This document shows positions 1 to 7,358 of a stretch of DNA of 64,000 nt, piece after piece. Location of the stretch: the NCBI RefSeq assembly GCF_001704275.1, contig NZ_CP011533.1, forward strand, positions 4,774,001 to 4,838,000, read 5' to 3'. Under the pieces are notes generated by a model. That model searched no databases, was not told the origin of the DNA, and was given only the letters and a program-made list of their open reading frames with translations. The translations under genes and the position numbers were made by a program. Source of the DNA: Streptomyces noursei ATCC 11455 (GTDB lineage: Bacteria; Actinomycetota; Actinomycetes; Streptomycetales; Streptomycetaceae). How positions within the stretch are numbered: position 1 is the first letter of the stretch; each line of letters begins with the position of its first letter.

Positions 1-189
1 CATCGACGGCGCCCGCCCCTCGGCCTGCGCGATCGCCAGCCGTCGCAGCAACGCCCGCCGCGTCTGCGGCATCAACTCCGCATACGCCTCGGCCGAATCG
101 ACGATGGCACCGCCGCGCGGGACCACCTCACGCGCCTCTCCCTCACGCGACTCGGGCTCCTGCGACTGCGCGGATTCCACCACCGTCAT
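1..189 (-). CDS. Partial N-terminus, probable serine hydrolase (beta-lactamase family)
   Basis: Only the first 63 codons lie in the window; the gene runs off the left edge. It starts at the ATG complementary to 187-189. The N-terminus is polar and acidic, followed by a basic helix ending in RALLRRLAIAQAEGRAPS. That stretch resembles the segment that precedes the catalytic domain in Streptomyces class A beta-lactamase-related serine hydrolases, but no catalytic motif is visible in this fragment, so the call is a guess from memory of the family. Three parS sites lie upstream, between this gene and the next. Confidence 0.4.
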   Translation of the reverse strand, partial: MTVVESAQSQEPESREGEAREVVPRGGAIVDSAEAYAELMPQTRRALLRRLAIAQAEGRAPSM

Positions 190-307
190 GACGCTCCTCA
201 ACAAGACTTCTCACCCAGCAGGACCGGCTCAGCGGGCCCGCGCCGGCGGCGAGCTACTACCCACCGCGCCGCCATCCTGCCCTGACCGCCGCCCCCGGCA
301 CCTCTCC

Positions 308-393
308 GTTTCACGTGAAACAGCCACGCGTCACCGGGCCGCCGTTTCACGTGAAACATCGGCACGCCGCGGCCCCGCCGTTTCACGTGAAAC
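308..393. promoter_or_regulatory. parS: parS cluster: three ParB-binding sites
   Basis: Three exact copies of the 14-bp palindrome GTTTCACGTGAAAC lie at 308-321, 344-357 and 380-393, spaced exactly 36 bp start to start. The spacers after copies 1 and 3 share a CCACGCGTCA core, which suggests local tandem duplication. The sequence is the known Streptomyces ParB-binding site. The cluster sits between the end of the TPR-like gene and the start of the left-edge gene. Confidence 0.95.
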
Positions 394-402
394 CTCCACG
401 CG

Positions 403-1095
403 TCATCGCACGGCGAAGGCCCCCATCGCCTCCTCCAGCAGGCTCTGTTCGTCCGCGGGAAGCCAGCGCGCCGCGTGCACCATGTGCAGCGCACTCCGCA
501 GACGTACCCGGTCCTCGTCCGTCCCCAGATATCCCAGATACGCCGGGAGCGTCAGCCCCAGCGCCTTCAGGTCGCCTCGCTCGCACCACCGCAAGAACAG
601 CTCCCGGACCGGCCGCTCGACGCCCTCCGCGACGCCCCCTCGCGCACCGGCCTCCTCGTCCCCTTCGGCAGCCACCGCGTCCGCGGTGTCCCGCAGTCCC
701 TCCGCGATCGCGAAGCGGTTCCAGTCGCCGTACTGCCCCTCGGGCGCATCGGCCGCCCGCTCCGCCGCCCGCACGAAGTACCAGTGGGCCACGGCGAGTC
801 GACCGAGTTCCCGATGCGCGTTCCCCATGTTCACGTACAGCGACGGATAGAAGTCCCGTACCCGCGCGTCGCCGACCCGGTCGGCACGGTCCAGGCACTC
901 CTGGTTCCAGCGCAGCGTCTCCGCGGGCGAGCCCTGATGCCGCGCGAGATAGTGCGCGGCGATGCATGCCTCGTAGTCGTCGCGGGCACCGTCCCACGCC
1001 TGTTGGAAGAGAGCCCGCGCCACCTCCGCCCGCCCCTCCGCCTCGGCCTGCATGCCCGCCACACACAGCCGCACCACCGGCAGTTCCGGATCCAT
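403..1095 (-). CDS. TPR-like helical protein, function unknown
   Basis: A 230-residue soluble protein. I chose the ATG at 1095 because GGAGG precedes it by a normal distance; longer reading frames upstream are low-complexity. Residues about 10-110 are alternating helices of tetratricopeptide character, with segments such as AEVARALFQQAWDGARDDYE and LYVNMGNAHRELGRLAVAHW, the usual small/large residue alternation of TPR pairs. No signal peptide, membrane segment or catalytic motif is seen. Proteins of this kind usually bind other proteins; no partner is indicated by the context. It is followed by three parS sites. Confidence 0.75.
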   Translation of the reverse strand: MDPELPVVRLCVAGMQAEAEGRAEVARALFQQAWDGARDDYEACIAAHYLARHQGSPAETLRWNQECLDRADRVGDARVRDFYPSLYVNMGNAHRELGRLAVAHWYFVRAAERAADAPEGQYGDWNRFAIAEGLRDTADAVAAEGDEEAGARGGVAEGVERPVRELFLRWCERGDLKALGLTLPAYLGYLGTDEDRVRLRSALHMVHAARWLPADEQSLLEEAMGAFAVR

Positions 1096-1202
1096 CCGCC
1101 CACTTCCTCCCTCGACCCCGGGTCGCACCCGCCGTCCCGGGCCCGTACCGTCTCCGTTTCCGCACCGTCCCGCTCCGACCGCCGCCCCTCGGCCGCCCTC
1201 CC

Positions 1203-2360
1203 TCAACGGCCCCGCACCGGCATCACCATCGCTGTGAAACTCCCCTGGTCCGCGGACCGGACGACGACGGGTTGGTCCTCCGACGCGATCTCCAGCAACA
1301 CATCGGGCCCCACCCCGGCCTCCAGCACCGGCACCAGGACCGCCGGGTCGAAGGAGATCCGCAGCCCGGACCCGGTACGGACCGCGGGCAGCCGGACCGC
1401 GTCGGACTCCCCACCCGACACCTCCAGCGCCCCGTGCGTGGCGCCCTCCGCATCCGGCACCATGACCGCCCCGAACGCCAGCGACACCACCGCCCCACCC
1501 CGGTCCGCCACCGCGTCCCGCAGTCCTGCCCGGTCCACGATCACCCGGTGCCGCGCATCGGCCAGCCCCGTCAACATCAGCCGGTAGTCCGGGAACTCCC
1601 CCGGCTCGCCCACTCCGGCGGCCCCCGTGCCCGGGGCCCCCGGCTCCCAGGGCTCCGCCCCGCTCCACAGCCGCACCCGCGCGATACCGGAAGCGTCCAC
1701 CACGGCCGGGCACTCCACCTCGACCGCCCGCTGCCGCACCGCCCACTCCGCCATCCGGCGCGCGGCATCCACCGCGATCAGCACCCGCCACGGTCCGCCC
1801 TCGAAGACCTCCGGCCGCAGCCCGCGCACCGCCAGCCGATAGCGGTCGGTGGCCACCAACCGCACCTCTCCCTCGGCGAGTTCGAGCAGAACGGACCCCA
1901 ACACCGGGAACTCCTCCGCCGCCGTGCCGACCGCCGCCGCGGGCGCCACCTGCCGCACCGCGCTGGCGAGTTCCGGCCCGTCCACCCGAGCCCGCGCCGC
2001 GCCGCCGCGAGACGCCGGCTCCCCGGGCGTCCCGCTCAGAAAGCCCTCCACCACGGCCCGCGCCTCGTCTGCCGCCCGGCGGGTCCGCTCCAGGTGGGCC
2101 CGCAGCACGTTCCGGGCCGCGTCCTCGGGACCGTCGAGCACGGTCTCGACGTCCACCAACGGCAGCCCCGCCGCCCGCAGTTGCCGCAGCCGTGCCGCCC
2201 GCGCCATCTGCCGGGCCGCATAGCGCCGGTACCCCGTGGCGGCGTCCACCCGGTCCGGCCGCAGCACCCCGCAGTCGTCGTAGAAGCGCAGCGCGCTCGG
2301 CGTCAGCCCCACCCGCCGGGCGAACGCGCCGATGCCCAGGAGTTCCCCGTCGTCGTCCAT
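1203..2360 (-). CDS. MerR regulator fused to DNA polymerase III beta-clamp domains
   Basis: A 385-residue protein. Residues about 8-75 form a MerR winged HTH (LLGIGAFARRVGLTPSALRF, then a GYRRY wing), followed by the usual coiled coil to about 115. The remaining roughly 260 residues resemble a sliding clamp: EFPVLGSVLLELAEGEVRL and ATDRYRLAVR align with PVLTGVRIEIEGDTVTL and STDRYRFAVR of dnaN in this window, and the C-terminus ISFDPAVLVPVLEA ... VMPVRGR mirrors IAFNPGFLLEGLSA ... IMPVRLSG. The match covers clamp domains 2 and 3, so the HTH stands where clamp domain 1 would be. Databases hold such proteins as beta-subunit-family regulators; the ligand and function are unknown to me. The ATG at 2360 has no Shine-Dalgarno and follows a MerR-type promoter. 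Confidence 0.85.
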   Translation of the reverse strand: MDDDGELLGIGAFARRVGLTPSALRFYDDCGVLRPDRVDAATGYRRYAARQMARAARLRQLRAAGLPLVDVETVLDGPEDAARNVLRAHLERTRRAADEARAVVEGFLSGTPGEPASRGGAARARVDGPELASAVRQVAPAAAVGTAAEEFPVLGSVLLELAEGEVRLVATDRYRLAVRGLRPEVFEGGPWRVLIAVDAARRMAEWAVRQRAVEVECPAVVDASGIARVRLWSGAEPWEPGAPGTGAAGVGEPGEFPDYRLMLTGLADARHRVIVDRAGLRDAVADRGGAVVSLAFGAVMVPDAEGATHGALEVSGGESDAVRLPAVRTGSGLRISFDPAVLVPVLEAGVGPDVLLEIASEDQPVVVRSADQGSFTAMVMPVRGR

Positions 2361-2367
2361 GGCGGCG

Positions 2368-2398
2368 ATTCTGGGGCTTCGACCAACCTGAAGGTCAA
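2368..2398 (-). promoter_or_regulatory. MerR-type promoter with 19-bp spacer
   Basis: On the minus strand TTGACC (2393-2398) and CAGAAT (2368-2373) are separated by 19 bp, the over-long spacing typical of MerR-controlled promoters. The spacer holds an imperfect dyad (GACCTTC ... CGAAGCC). The -10 element ends only 7 nt before the ATG at 2360, so the transcript would be leaderless, which agrees with the absence of a ribosome binding site. Autoregulation by the fusion protein is inferred. Confidence 0.65.
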
Positions 2399-2506
2399 AC
2401 CGGCCGCGGTCTGCGGCCGGCCGCGTCCCGGCGCGCCGTCCTGGCCCGCCCCGGCCGCGCCAGCAGCCGGTCGAGCGCCGCCTGGTCCGTCCCTCTCGCC
2501 TCCGCG

Positions 2507-3289
2507 TCAGAGCGTCTTGATCGTGCCACCGTCGATGACGTAGTCCGCGCCCGTGATGTTCCCGGCCACGTCGGAGAGCAGGAAGGTGATCAGCGCCGCC
2601 ACCTCCCGCGGTTCGGTGATCCGCCCGCTGGTGATCCCGAACGCCTCCGGGAGCTGCCGGAGGAACGCCGCGTGTTCCGCGCCGACGTTCGCCGCCACCT
2701 TGCCGCCGAAGCTCTCCGGGTCCTCCCAGATGGCCGTCCGCACGACGCCCGGCGAGACGGTGTTGACGCGCACGCCCTGCGGCCCGAACTCCTCGGCCAG
2801 CGACTTCCCGACCGCGGCCAGGGCCGCCTTGGCCGCGCTGTAGGCGACCGGACCGGCGGCGGGCAGCCGGGAGTTGATGGAGGAGACGTTGACGATCGCA
2901 CCACGGCGCTCGATCAGGCTGGGCAGCGCGGCGCGGGCGGCGCGGACCGCGCTCAGCAGATTGAGGTCGAAGACGGCACCCCACTGGGCGTCGTCGGTGT
3001 CCATGAATCCGACGGGCTCCACGGCGTCCCCGGCGCCGACGTTGTTCACCAGCAGGTCGATCCCGCCCAGCTCCGCGAAGGCGCTGTCCATCAGGGTCGC
3101 GACGCCGTCGGCGGTGCTCAGGTCGGCGGAGACCGCGAAGGCGCCGCTCTCCTTGAGCTCCGGGGTGAGGGTGCGGGCCGCTCCGACGACCCGCACCCCC
3201 TCGTCGATCAGCGCCCGGACGGTGGCCAGTCCGATGCCGCGGCTGGCACCGGTGACGACGGCGGTCTTGTCGGTGAGGTTGAGCTGCAT
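2507..3289 (-). CDS. SDR family oxidoreductase
   Basis: A 260-residue classical short-chain dehydrogenase/reductase of normal length. The NAD(P)-binding motif TGASRGIG is at residues 13-20, NNVG at 82-85, the catalytic Ser in NVSSINS near 136-137, and the catalytic YxxxK pair at Tyr150/Lys154 (YSAAK). The C-terminus YVIDGGTIKTL is the usual SDR ending. The Arg at position 17 after TGAS favours NADP(H). It is a cytoplasmic oxidoreductase acting on an unknown alcohol/ketone substrate. It lies directly downstream of a TetR gene on the same strand, and both have a similar 23-bp operator-like sequence in their 5' regions, so control by that TetR protein is likely. Confidence 0.9.
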   Translation of the reverse strand: MQLNLTDKTAVVTGASRGIGLATVRALIDEGVRVVGAARTLTPELKESGAFAVSADLSTADGVATLMDSAFAELGGIDLLVNNVGAGDAVEPVGFMDTDDAQWGAVFDLNLLSAVRAARAALPSLIERRGAIVNVSSINSRLPAAGPVAYSAAKAALAAVGKSLAEEFGPQGVRVNTVSPGVVRTAIWEDPESFGGKVAANVGAEHAAFLRQLPEAFGITSGRITEPREVAALITFLLSDVAGNITGADYVIDGGTIKTL

Positions 3290-3310
3290 GACACTCCGAT
3301 CCTGACATCA

Positions 3311-3333
3311 ATTCTTGAACTGTAGGTACAAAA
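3311..3333. promoter_or_regulatory. Candidate TetR operator before the SDR gene
   Basis: The 23-bp sequence beginning ATTCTTGAAC matches 17 of 23 positions of the dyad at 3975-3997 upstream of the tetR gene. It starts 22 bp upstream of the SDR start codon. The shared pattern suggests that one regulator binds both places. Confidence 0.6.
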
Positions 3334-3377
3334 TTTGGGCAGCGCGGGACCCGCGGAAACCCGGAGGTCCCAACGGG

Positions 3378-3956
3378 TCAGAGGGAGTCGATGGTCGCTT
3401 CGATCACCCTGGAGAGCCGGTCCGGCCCCTCGGCGACCCGGGCCAGCAGCCGGAGGCCGACGGCGGTCGCCAACAACTGGCTCCCGATCGCCCGGGCGTC
3501 GCGGTCGGACGCGACCTCACCCGCCCGTTGCCCCTCCTCGATCAGCGCACGGAACGCACCCTCGGTCCGGTCGAACATCCGGCGGACCAGCTCGGTCGCG
3601 GCCTCGTCGGTCATCGCGCGCTCCGCCGCGGTGTTGACGGCCAGACAGCCACGTCGGTCCGGATCACCGAGGTCCAGCTCCACGAGAAGGCGCAACGCGT
3701 CGCGCAGCCGGTCCTTCACCGGCCCGGACCGCTCCAGCAGGTCGATCAGGGCCTGCGCCTGGCCGTCCCGGTAGCGCACCAACGCCCGCTCGAACAGCGC
3801 GTGTTTGCTGCCGAACGCGTTGTAGAGACTGCCCTTGCCGATACCGAGCGCGTCGACGAGGTCCTGCGGCGTCGTGGCGGCGTACCCCTTGCGCCAGAAC
3901 ACCTGCATGGCCTGCTCGACGGCGGCGTCCGGATCGAACTGCTTCGGCCTTCCCAT
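3378..3956 (-). CDS. TetR/AcrR family transcriptional regulator
   Basis: A 192-residue regulator counted from the ATG at 3956 (MGRPKQFDPD); a GTG three codons upstream at 3965 is an alternative. The N-terminal HTH reads AVEQAMQVFWRKGYAATTPQ, DLVDALGIGKGSLYNAFGSK, HALFERAL, which is the TetR signature. The C-terminal half is the all-helical ligand and dimer domain, with AVNTAAERA, seen in the AcrR/TetR_C group. It is a cytoplasmic repressor with an unknown small-molecule ligand. The gene is followed on the same strand by an SDR oxidoreductase, the usual pairing in which the enzyme is the target. A perfect-arm dyad lies just upstream, so autoregulation is likely. Confidence 0.9.
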   Translation of the reverse strand: MGRPKQFDPDAAVEQAMQVFWRKGYAATTPQDLVDALGIGKGSLYNAFGSKHALFERALVRYRDGQAQALIDLLERSGPVKDRLRDALRLLVELDLGDPDRRGCLAVNTAAERAMTDEAATELVRRMFDRTEGAFRALIEEGQRAGEVASDRDARAIGSQLLATAVGLRLLARVAEGPDRLSRVIEATIDSL

Positions 3957-3974
3957 GTGCAGCACAGTAGCACC

Positions 3975-3997
3975 ATTCTTGACCCCGAGGTCAAAAA
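3975..3997. promoter_or_regulatory. Candidate TetR operator with perfect-arm dyad
   Basis: TTGACC-CCGA-GGTCAA (16 bp) is an inverted repeat with 6-bp arms inside the 23-bp element, 18 bp upstream of the tetR ATG. On the minus strand TTGACC could also serve as the -35 element, so binding would block transcription. A degenerate copy lies before the SDR gene at 3311-3333. Confidence 0.65.
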
Positions 3998-4039
3998 TAG
4001 ATCAGGCCCGTACTCCCCACGAGGAGCTCCCCGCTCGGC

Positions 4040-5521
4040 TCAGGTCTGCGCCATGTCCACGAAGCGCGAGTAGTGGCCCTGGAACGCCACGGTGATCGTC
4101 GCCGTGGGGCCGTTACGGTGCTTCGCCACGATCAGGTCGGCCTCACCGGCCCGCGGCGACTCCTTCTCGTAGGCGTCCTCGCGGTGCAACAGGATGACCA
4201 TGTCGGCGTCCTGCTCGATGGAACCGGATTCACGCAGGTCGGAGACCATCGGCTTCTTGTCCGTACGCTGCTCGGGACCACGGTTCAGCTGCGAGAGCGC
4301 GATCACCGGAAGCTCCAGCTCCTTGGCGAGCAGCTTGAGGTTACGGGACATGTCCGAGACCTCCTGCTGACGGCTCTCGGCGCGCTTGGAGCCGCCGGAC
4401 TGCATCAGCTGGAGGTAGTCGATGACGACCAGCTTCAGCTCGTTCCGCTGCTTCAGCCGCCGGCACTTGGCGCGGATCTCCATCATCGAGAGGTTCGGCG
4501 AATCGTCGATGTAGAGCGGGGCCGCCGAGACGTCCGGCATGCGGCGCGCCAGCCGCGTCCAGTCGTCGTCGGTCATGCTGCCGGAACGCATGTGGTGCAG
4601 CGCCACCCGCGCCTCCGCGGACAGCAGACGCATCGCGATCTCGTTGCGCCCCATTTCGAGCGAGAAGATCACGCTCGGCAGGTTGTTCTTGATCGAGCAG
4701 GCCCGCGCGAAGTCCAGCGCGAGCGTCGACTTACCCATGGCCGGACGGGCCGCGATCACGATCATCTGGCCCGGATGCAGACCATTGGTCAGCGCGTCGA
4801 GATCGGTGAACCCGGTCGGCACGCCCGTCATCTGGCCCTGCCGCGAGCCGATCGCCTCGATCTCGTCGAGCGCGCCCTCCATGATGTCGCCGAGCGGCAG
4901 ATAGTCCTCGCTGGTCCGCTGCTCGGTGACGGCGTAGATCTCCGCCTGGGCCTTGTTGACGATCTCGTCGACGTCGCCGTCGGCGGCGTATCCCATCTGC
5001 GTGATCCGGGTGCCGGCCTCGACGAGGCGGCGGAGCACGGCCCGCTCGTGGACGATCTCGGCGTAGTACTCGGCGTTGGCGGCCGTCGGTACGGACTGAA
5101 CAAGGGTGTGCAGATACGAGGCGCCGCCGACCCGGGCGATCTCACCGCGCTTGGTGAGCTCGGCCGCGATGGTGATCGGGTCGGCCGGCTCGCCCTTGGC
5201 GTAGAGGTCGAGGATCGCCTGGAAGACCAGCTCGTGGGCGGGACGGTAGAAGTCCTCGCCCTTGAGGACCTCGACGACGTCCGCGATGGCGTCCTTGGAC
5301 AGCAGCATGCCGCCGAGCACGGACTGCTCGGCGTCGAGATCCTGCGGCGGGACCCGCTCGAAGCCACCGGCCCAGGAACCACCGCCGTCGTCGTCGCGGT
5401 CCGGGCGGTCGCCCCCCCGGCTCCGGCCCTTTCCATCGCCCCGACGGGAGCGGGCGGCCGGCAGCAGGTCGCTGGGACCGGAGTCCGCCCAGGGGTCGTC
5501 CATGGGCTCGGGAATACTCAC
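4040..5521 (-). CDS. dnaB: Replicative DNA helicase DnaB
   Basis: 493 residues. The GTG at 5521 (MSIPEPMDDP) is chosen because GGGAGGAGGAG precedes it. After an Asp/Arg-rich N-terminal tail comes the DnaB N-terminal helical domain (PPQDLDAEQSVLGGMLLSKD onward, about residues 65-170) and then the RecA-like ATPase with Walker A ARPAMGKST, Walker B-like LVVIDYLQLM and ALSQLNRGPEQR. It unwinds DNA ahead of the replisome as a hexamer. There is no DnaC or DnaI loader in the window, but the DUF721 protein DciA is encoded at 46743-47276 and is the likely loader. The upstream gap is rich in DnaA-box-like motifs. Confidence 0.97.
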   Translation of the reverse strand: MSIPEPMDDPWADSGPSDLLPAARSRRGDGKGRSRGGDRPDRDDDGGGSWAGGFERVPPQDLDAEQSVLGGMLLSKDAIADVVEVLKGEDFYRPAHELVFQAILDLYAKGEPADPITIAAELTKRGEIARVGGASYLHTLVQSVPTAANAEYYAEIVHERAVLRRLVEAGTRITQMGYAADGDVDEIVNKAQAEIYAVTEQRTSEDYLPLGDIMEGALDEIEAIGSRQGQMTGVPTGFTDLDALTNGLHPGQMIVIAARPAMGKSTLALDFARACSIKNNLPSVIFSLEMGRNEIAMRLLSAEARVALHHMRSGSMTDDDWTRLARRMPDVSAAPLYIDDSPNLSMMEIRAKCRRLKQRNELKLVVIDYLQLMQSGGSKRAESRQQEVSDMSRNLKLLAKELELPVIALSQLNRGPEQRTDKKPMVSDLRESGSIEQDADMVILLHREDAYEKESPRAGEADLIVAKHRNGPTATITVAFQGHYSRFVDMAQT

Positions 5522-5703
5522 CCCGGCTCCTCCTCCCGTCCGCGACGCGGACCTTGCTGTGCGGTTCTTTCTACGGCACAGCCCTGACATTCGAGACGCC
5601 CGACTCCGGTTACGGCGCGTCGAGTTCGGACAGGTCTCATGGCCGGAACGGGGCGGCGGGCGCCGGTCCACGGTAGGCCCGCGCGCACCGTCCGCCAATC
5701 TGG

Positions 5704-5966
5704 TTATCCACAGGCCATGTGGATGACTGGCCCATAGCTGTGGAGAAGTCCCCGGATCCTGTGCACGGCCTGGGGGAAACCTCTGTGGACAAGCACACAA
5801 TCACGCCATCCACACCCCTCTGACCTGCACTTTTCTCATCCATAGGCTGTGGGGGAGAAAAACTTCGGCAACCTGTTCATGATCGCCGCGAACGCCACAC
5901 GGAAGACACCCCCACGCAGCGCAAAGTAAGGATCACAACACAGTTGCATCTATTACCTGTGGACGA
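5704..5966. promoter_or_regulatory. DnaA-box-like cluster between dnaB and the MATE gene
   Basis: The gap at 5522-5980 has no gene. It holds six 9-mers with the core TCCACA or its complement: TTATCCACA 5704-5712, TGTGGATGA 5718-5726, TGTGGAGAA 5739-5747, TGTGGACAA 5784-5792, CCATCCACA 5806-5814 and TGTGGACGA 5958-5966. The fourth is a perfect Streptomyces DnaA box and the first a perfect E. coli box. The part nearest dnaB (5522-5700) shows nothing else notable. DnaA binding here would link initiation to dnaB expression or titrate DnaA; this is inference. Confidence 0.6.
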
Positions 5967-5980
5967 TTAGATTGCCCCTC

Positions 5981-7318
5981 ATGACACAGGCCCCCGCGAC
6001 ACCACGGCGCGCTCTCCGCCGCCATGACCGCGAGATCGTCGCGCTGGCTCTGCCCGCCTTCGGCTCCCTCGTCGCGGAGCCGCTCTTCGTCATGGTCGAC
6101 AGCGCCGTCATCGGCCACCTCGGCACCCGCCAGCTCGCCGGTCTCGGCGTCGCCGCCGCCCTCCTCACAACCGCCGTCTCCGTCTTCGTCTTCCTCGCCT
6201 ACGCCACCACCGCGGCGGTCGCCCGCCGGGTCGGCGCCGGTGACCTCCCCGCGGCGATACGCCAGGGCATGGACGGCATCTGGCTCGCCCTGCTGCTCGG
6301 CGCAGCCGTCATCGTCGTCGTCCTGCCCACCGCCCCCTGGCTCGTCGACGTCTTCGGCGCCTCCCCGGCCGCCGCCCCGTACGCCGCGACCTACCTGCGG
6401 ATCAGCGCGCTCGGCATCCCCGCGATGCTGGTCGTCCTCGCCGCCACCGGAGTGCTCCGCGGCCTCCAGGACACCAGAACCCCGCTGTACGTCGCGATCG
6501 GCGGCTTCACCGCCAACGCCGCCCTCAACGCCGGACTGGTCTACCTCGCCGGACTCGGCATCGCCGGCTCCGCCTGGGGCACCGTCATCGCCCAGTGCGG
6601 CATGGCTGCCGTCTACCTCACCGTGGTGATCCGCGGCGCCCGTCGCCACGGCGCCTCGCTCCGCCCGGACGCCGCCGGGATCTGCGCCTGCGCCCAGGCC
6701 GGCGTCCCCCTGCTGATCCGTACGCTCTCGCTGCGTGCGGTGCTGATGATCGCCACCGCGGTCGCCGCCCGGCTCGGCGACGCCGAGGTCGCCGCCCACC
6801 AGATCGTCCTGTCCCTGTGGCAGCTCCTGTCCTTCGCCCTGGACGCCATCGCCATCGCCGGCCAGGCCATCATCGGGCGCTACCTCGGCGCCGGGGACCG
6901 GGGCGGCGCCCGCGCAGCCTGTCGCCGGATGGTCCAGTGGGGCATCGTCTCCGGCATCGTCCTCGGCGCGCTGGTGGTGCTCGCCCGGCCACTGTTCATC
7001 CCCCTCTTCACCACCGATCCCGATGTCCGGCACCCGCTGCTCCTCACACTTCTGGTCGTCGCGGTCACCCAGCCGGTCGCCGGCATCGTCTTCATCCTCG
7101 ACGGGGTCCTCATGGGCGCGGGGGACGGGCCGTACCTCGCCGGGGCCATGGTGGTGACCCTGGCCGTGTTCGCCCCCGCGGCCCTCGCCGTACCGGCGCT
7201 GGGCGGCGGTCTGGTCGCGCTGTGGTGGGCCATGGCCCTGATGATGACCGTGCGGATGCTGACGCTTTGGCTGCGCGCTCGCTCCGGACGGTGGATTGTG
7301 ACCGGAGCCTCCCGCTGA
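5981..7318 (+). CDS. MATE family efflux transporter (DinF-like)
   Basis: 445 residues, starting at the ATG at 5981 (an in-frame TTG three codons earlier is less likely). It has twelve hydrophobic segments in two homologous halves. The first half carries the MATE hallmarks IVALALPAFGSLVAEPLFVM and DSAVIGHLGTRQLAGLGVAA, and the second IATAVAARLGDAEVAAHQIV. It is an inner-membrane cation-coupled multidrug exporter with unknown substrate. The arrangement next to dnaB is also found in other Streptomyces. There is no good Shine-Dalgarno, so the mRNA may be leaderless or use a weak site. The upstream gap carries the DnaA-box cluster. Confidence 0.93.
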   Translation: MTQAPATPRRALRRHDREIVALALPAFGSLVAEPLFVMVDSAVIGHLGTRQLAGLGVAAALLTTAVSVFVFLAYATTAAVARRVGAGDLPAAIRQGMDGIWLALLLGAAVIVVVLPTAPWLVDVFGASPAAAPYAATYLRISALGIPAMLVVLAATGVLRGLQDTRTPLYVAIGGFTANAALNAGLVYLAGLGIAGSAWGTVIAQCGMAAVYLTVVIRGARRHGASLRPDAAGICACAQAGVPLLIRTLSLRAVLMIATAVAARLGDAEVAAHQIVLSLWQLLSFALDAIAIAGQAIIGRYLGAGDRGGARAACRRMVQWGIVSGIVLGALVVLARPLFIPLFTTDPDVRHPLLLTLLVVAVTQPVAGIVFILDGVLMGAGDGPYLAGAMVVTLAVFAPAALAVPALGGGLVALWWAMALMMTVRMLTLWLRARSGRWIVTGASR

Positions 7319-7358
7319 AGCACCTACCGAACCCGGCCCCCGTGCAGATAATGACCTT

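Noticed and set aside
308..393. Regular 36-bp repeats that look like a short CRISPR array.
   Set aside because: The repeated element is the 14-bp palindromic parS site, the spacers are related to one another, and no cas genes are present.
315..2543. A 742-codon open frame on the plus strand across 315-2543.
   Set aside because: Antisense to the TPR-like and MerR-fusion genes; Arg/Pro-rich low-complexity translation typical of high G+C shadow frames, with no recognisable domain.
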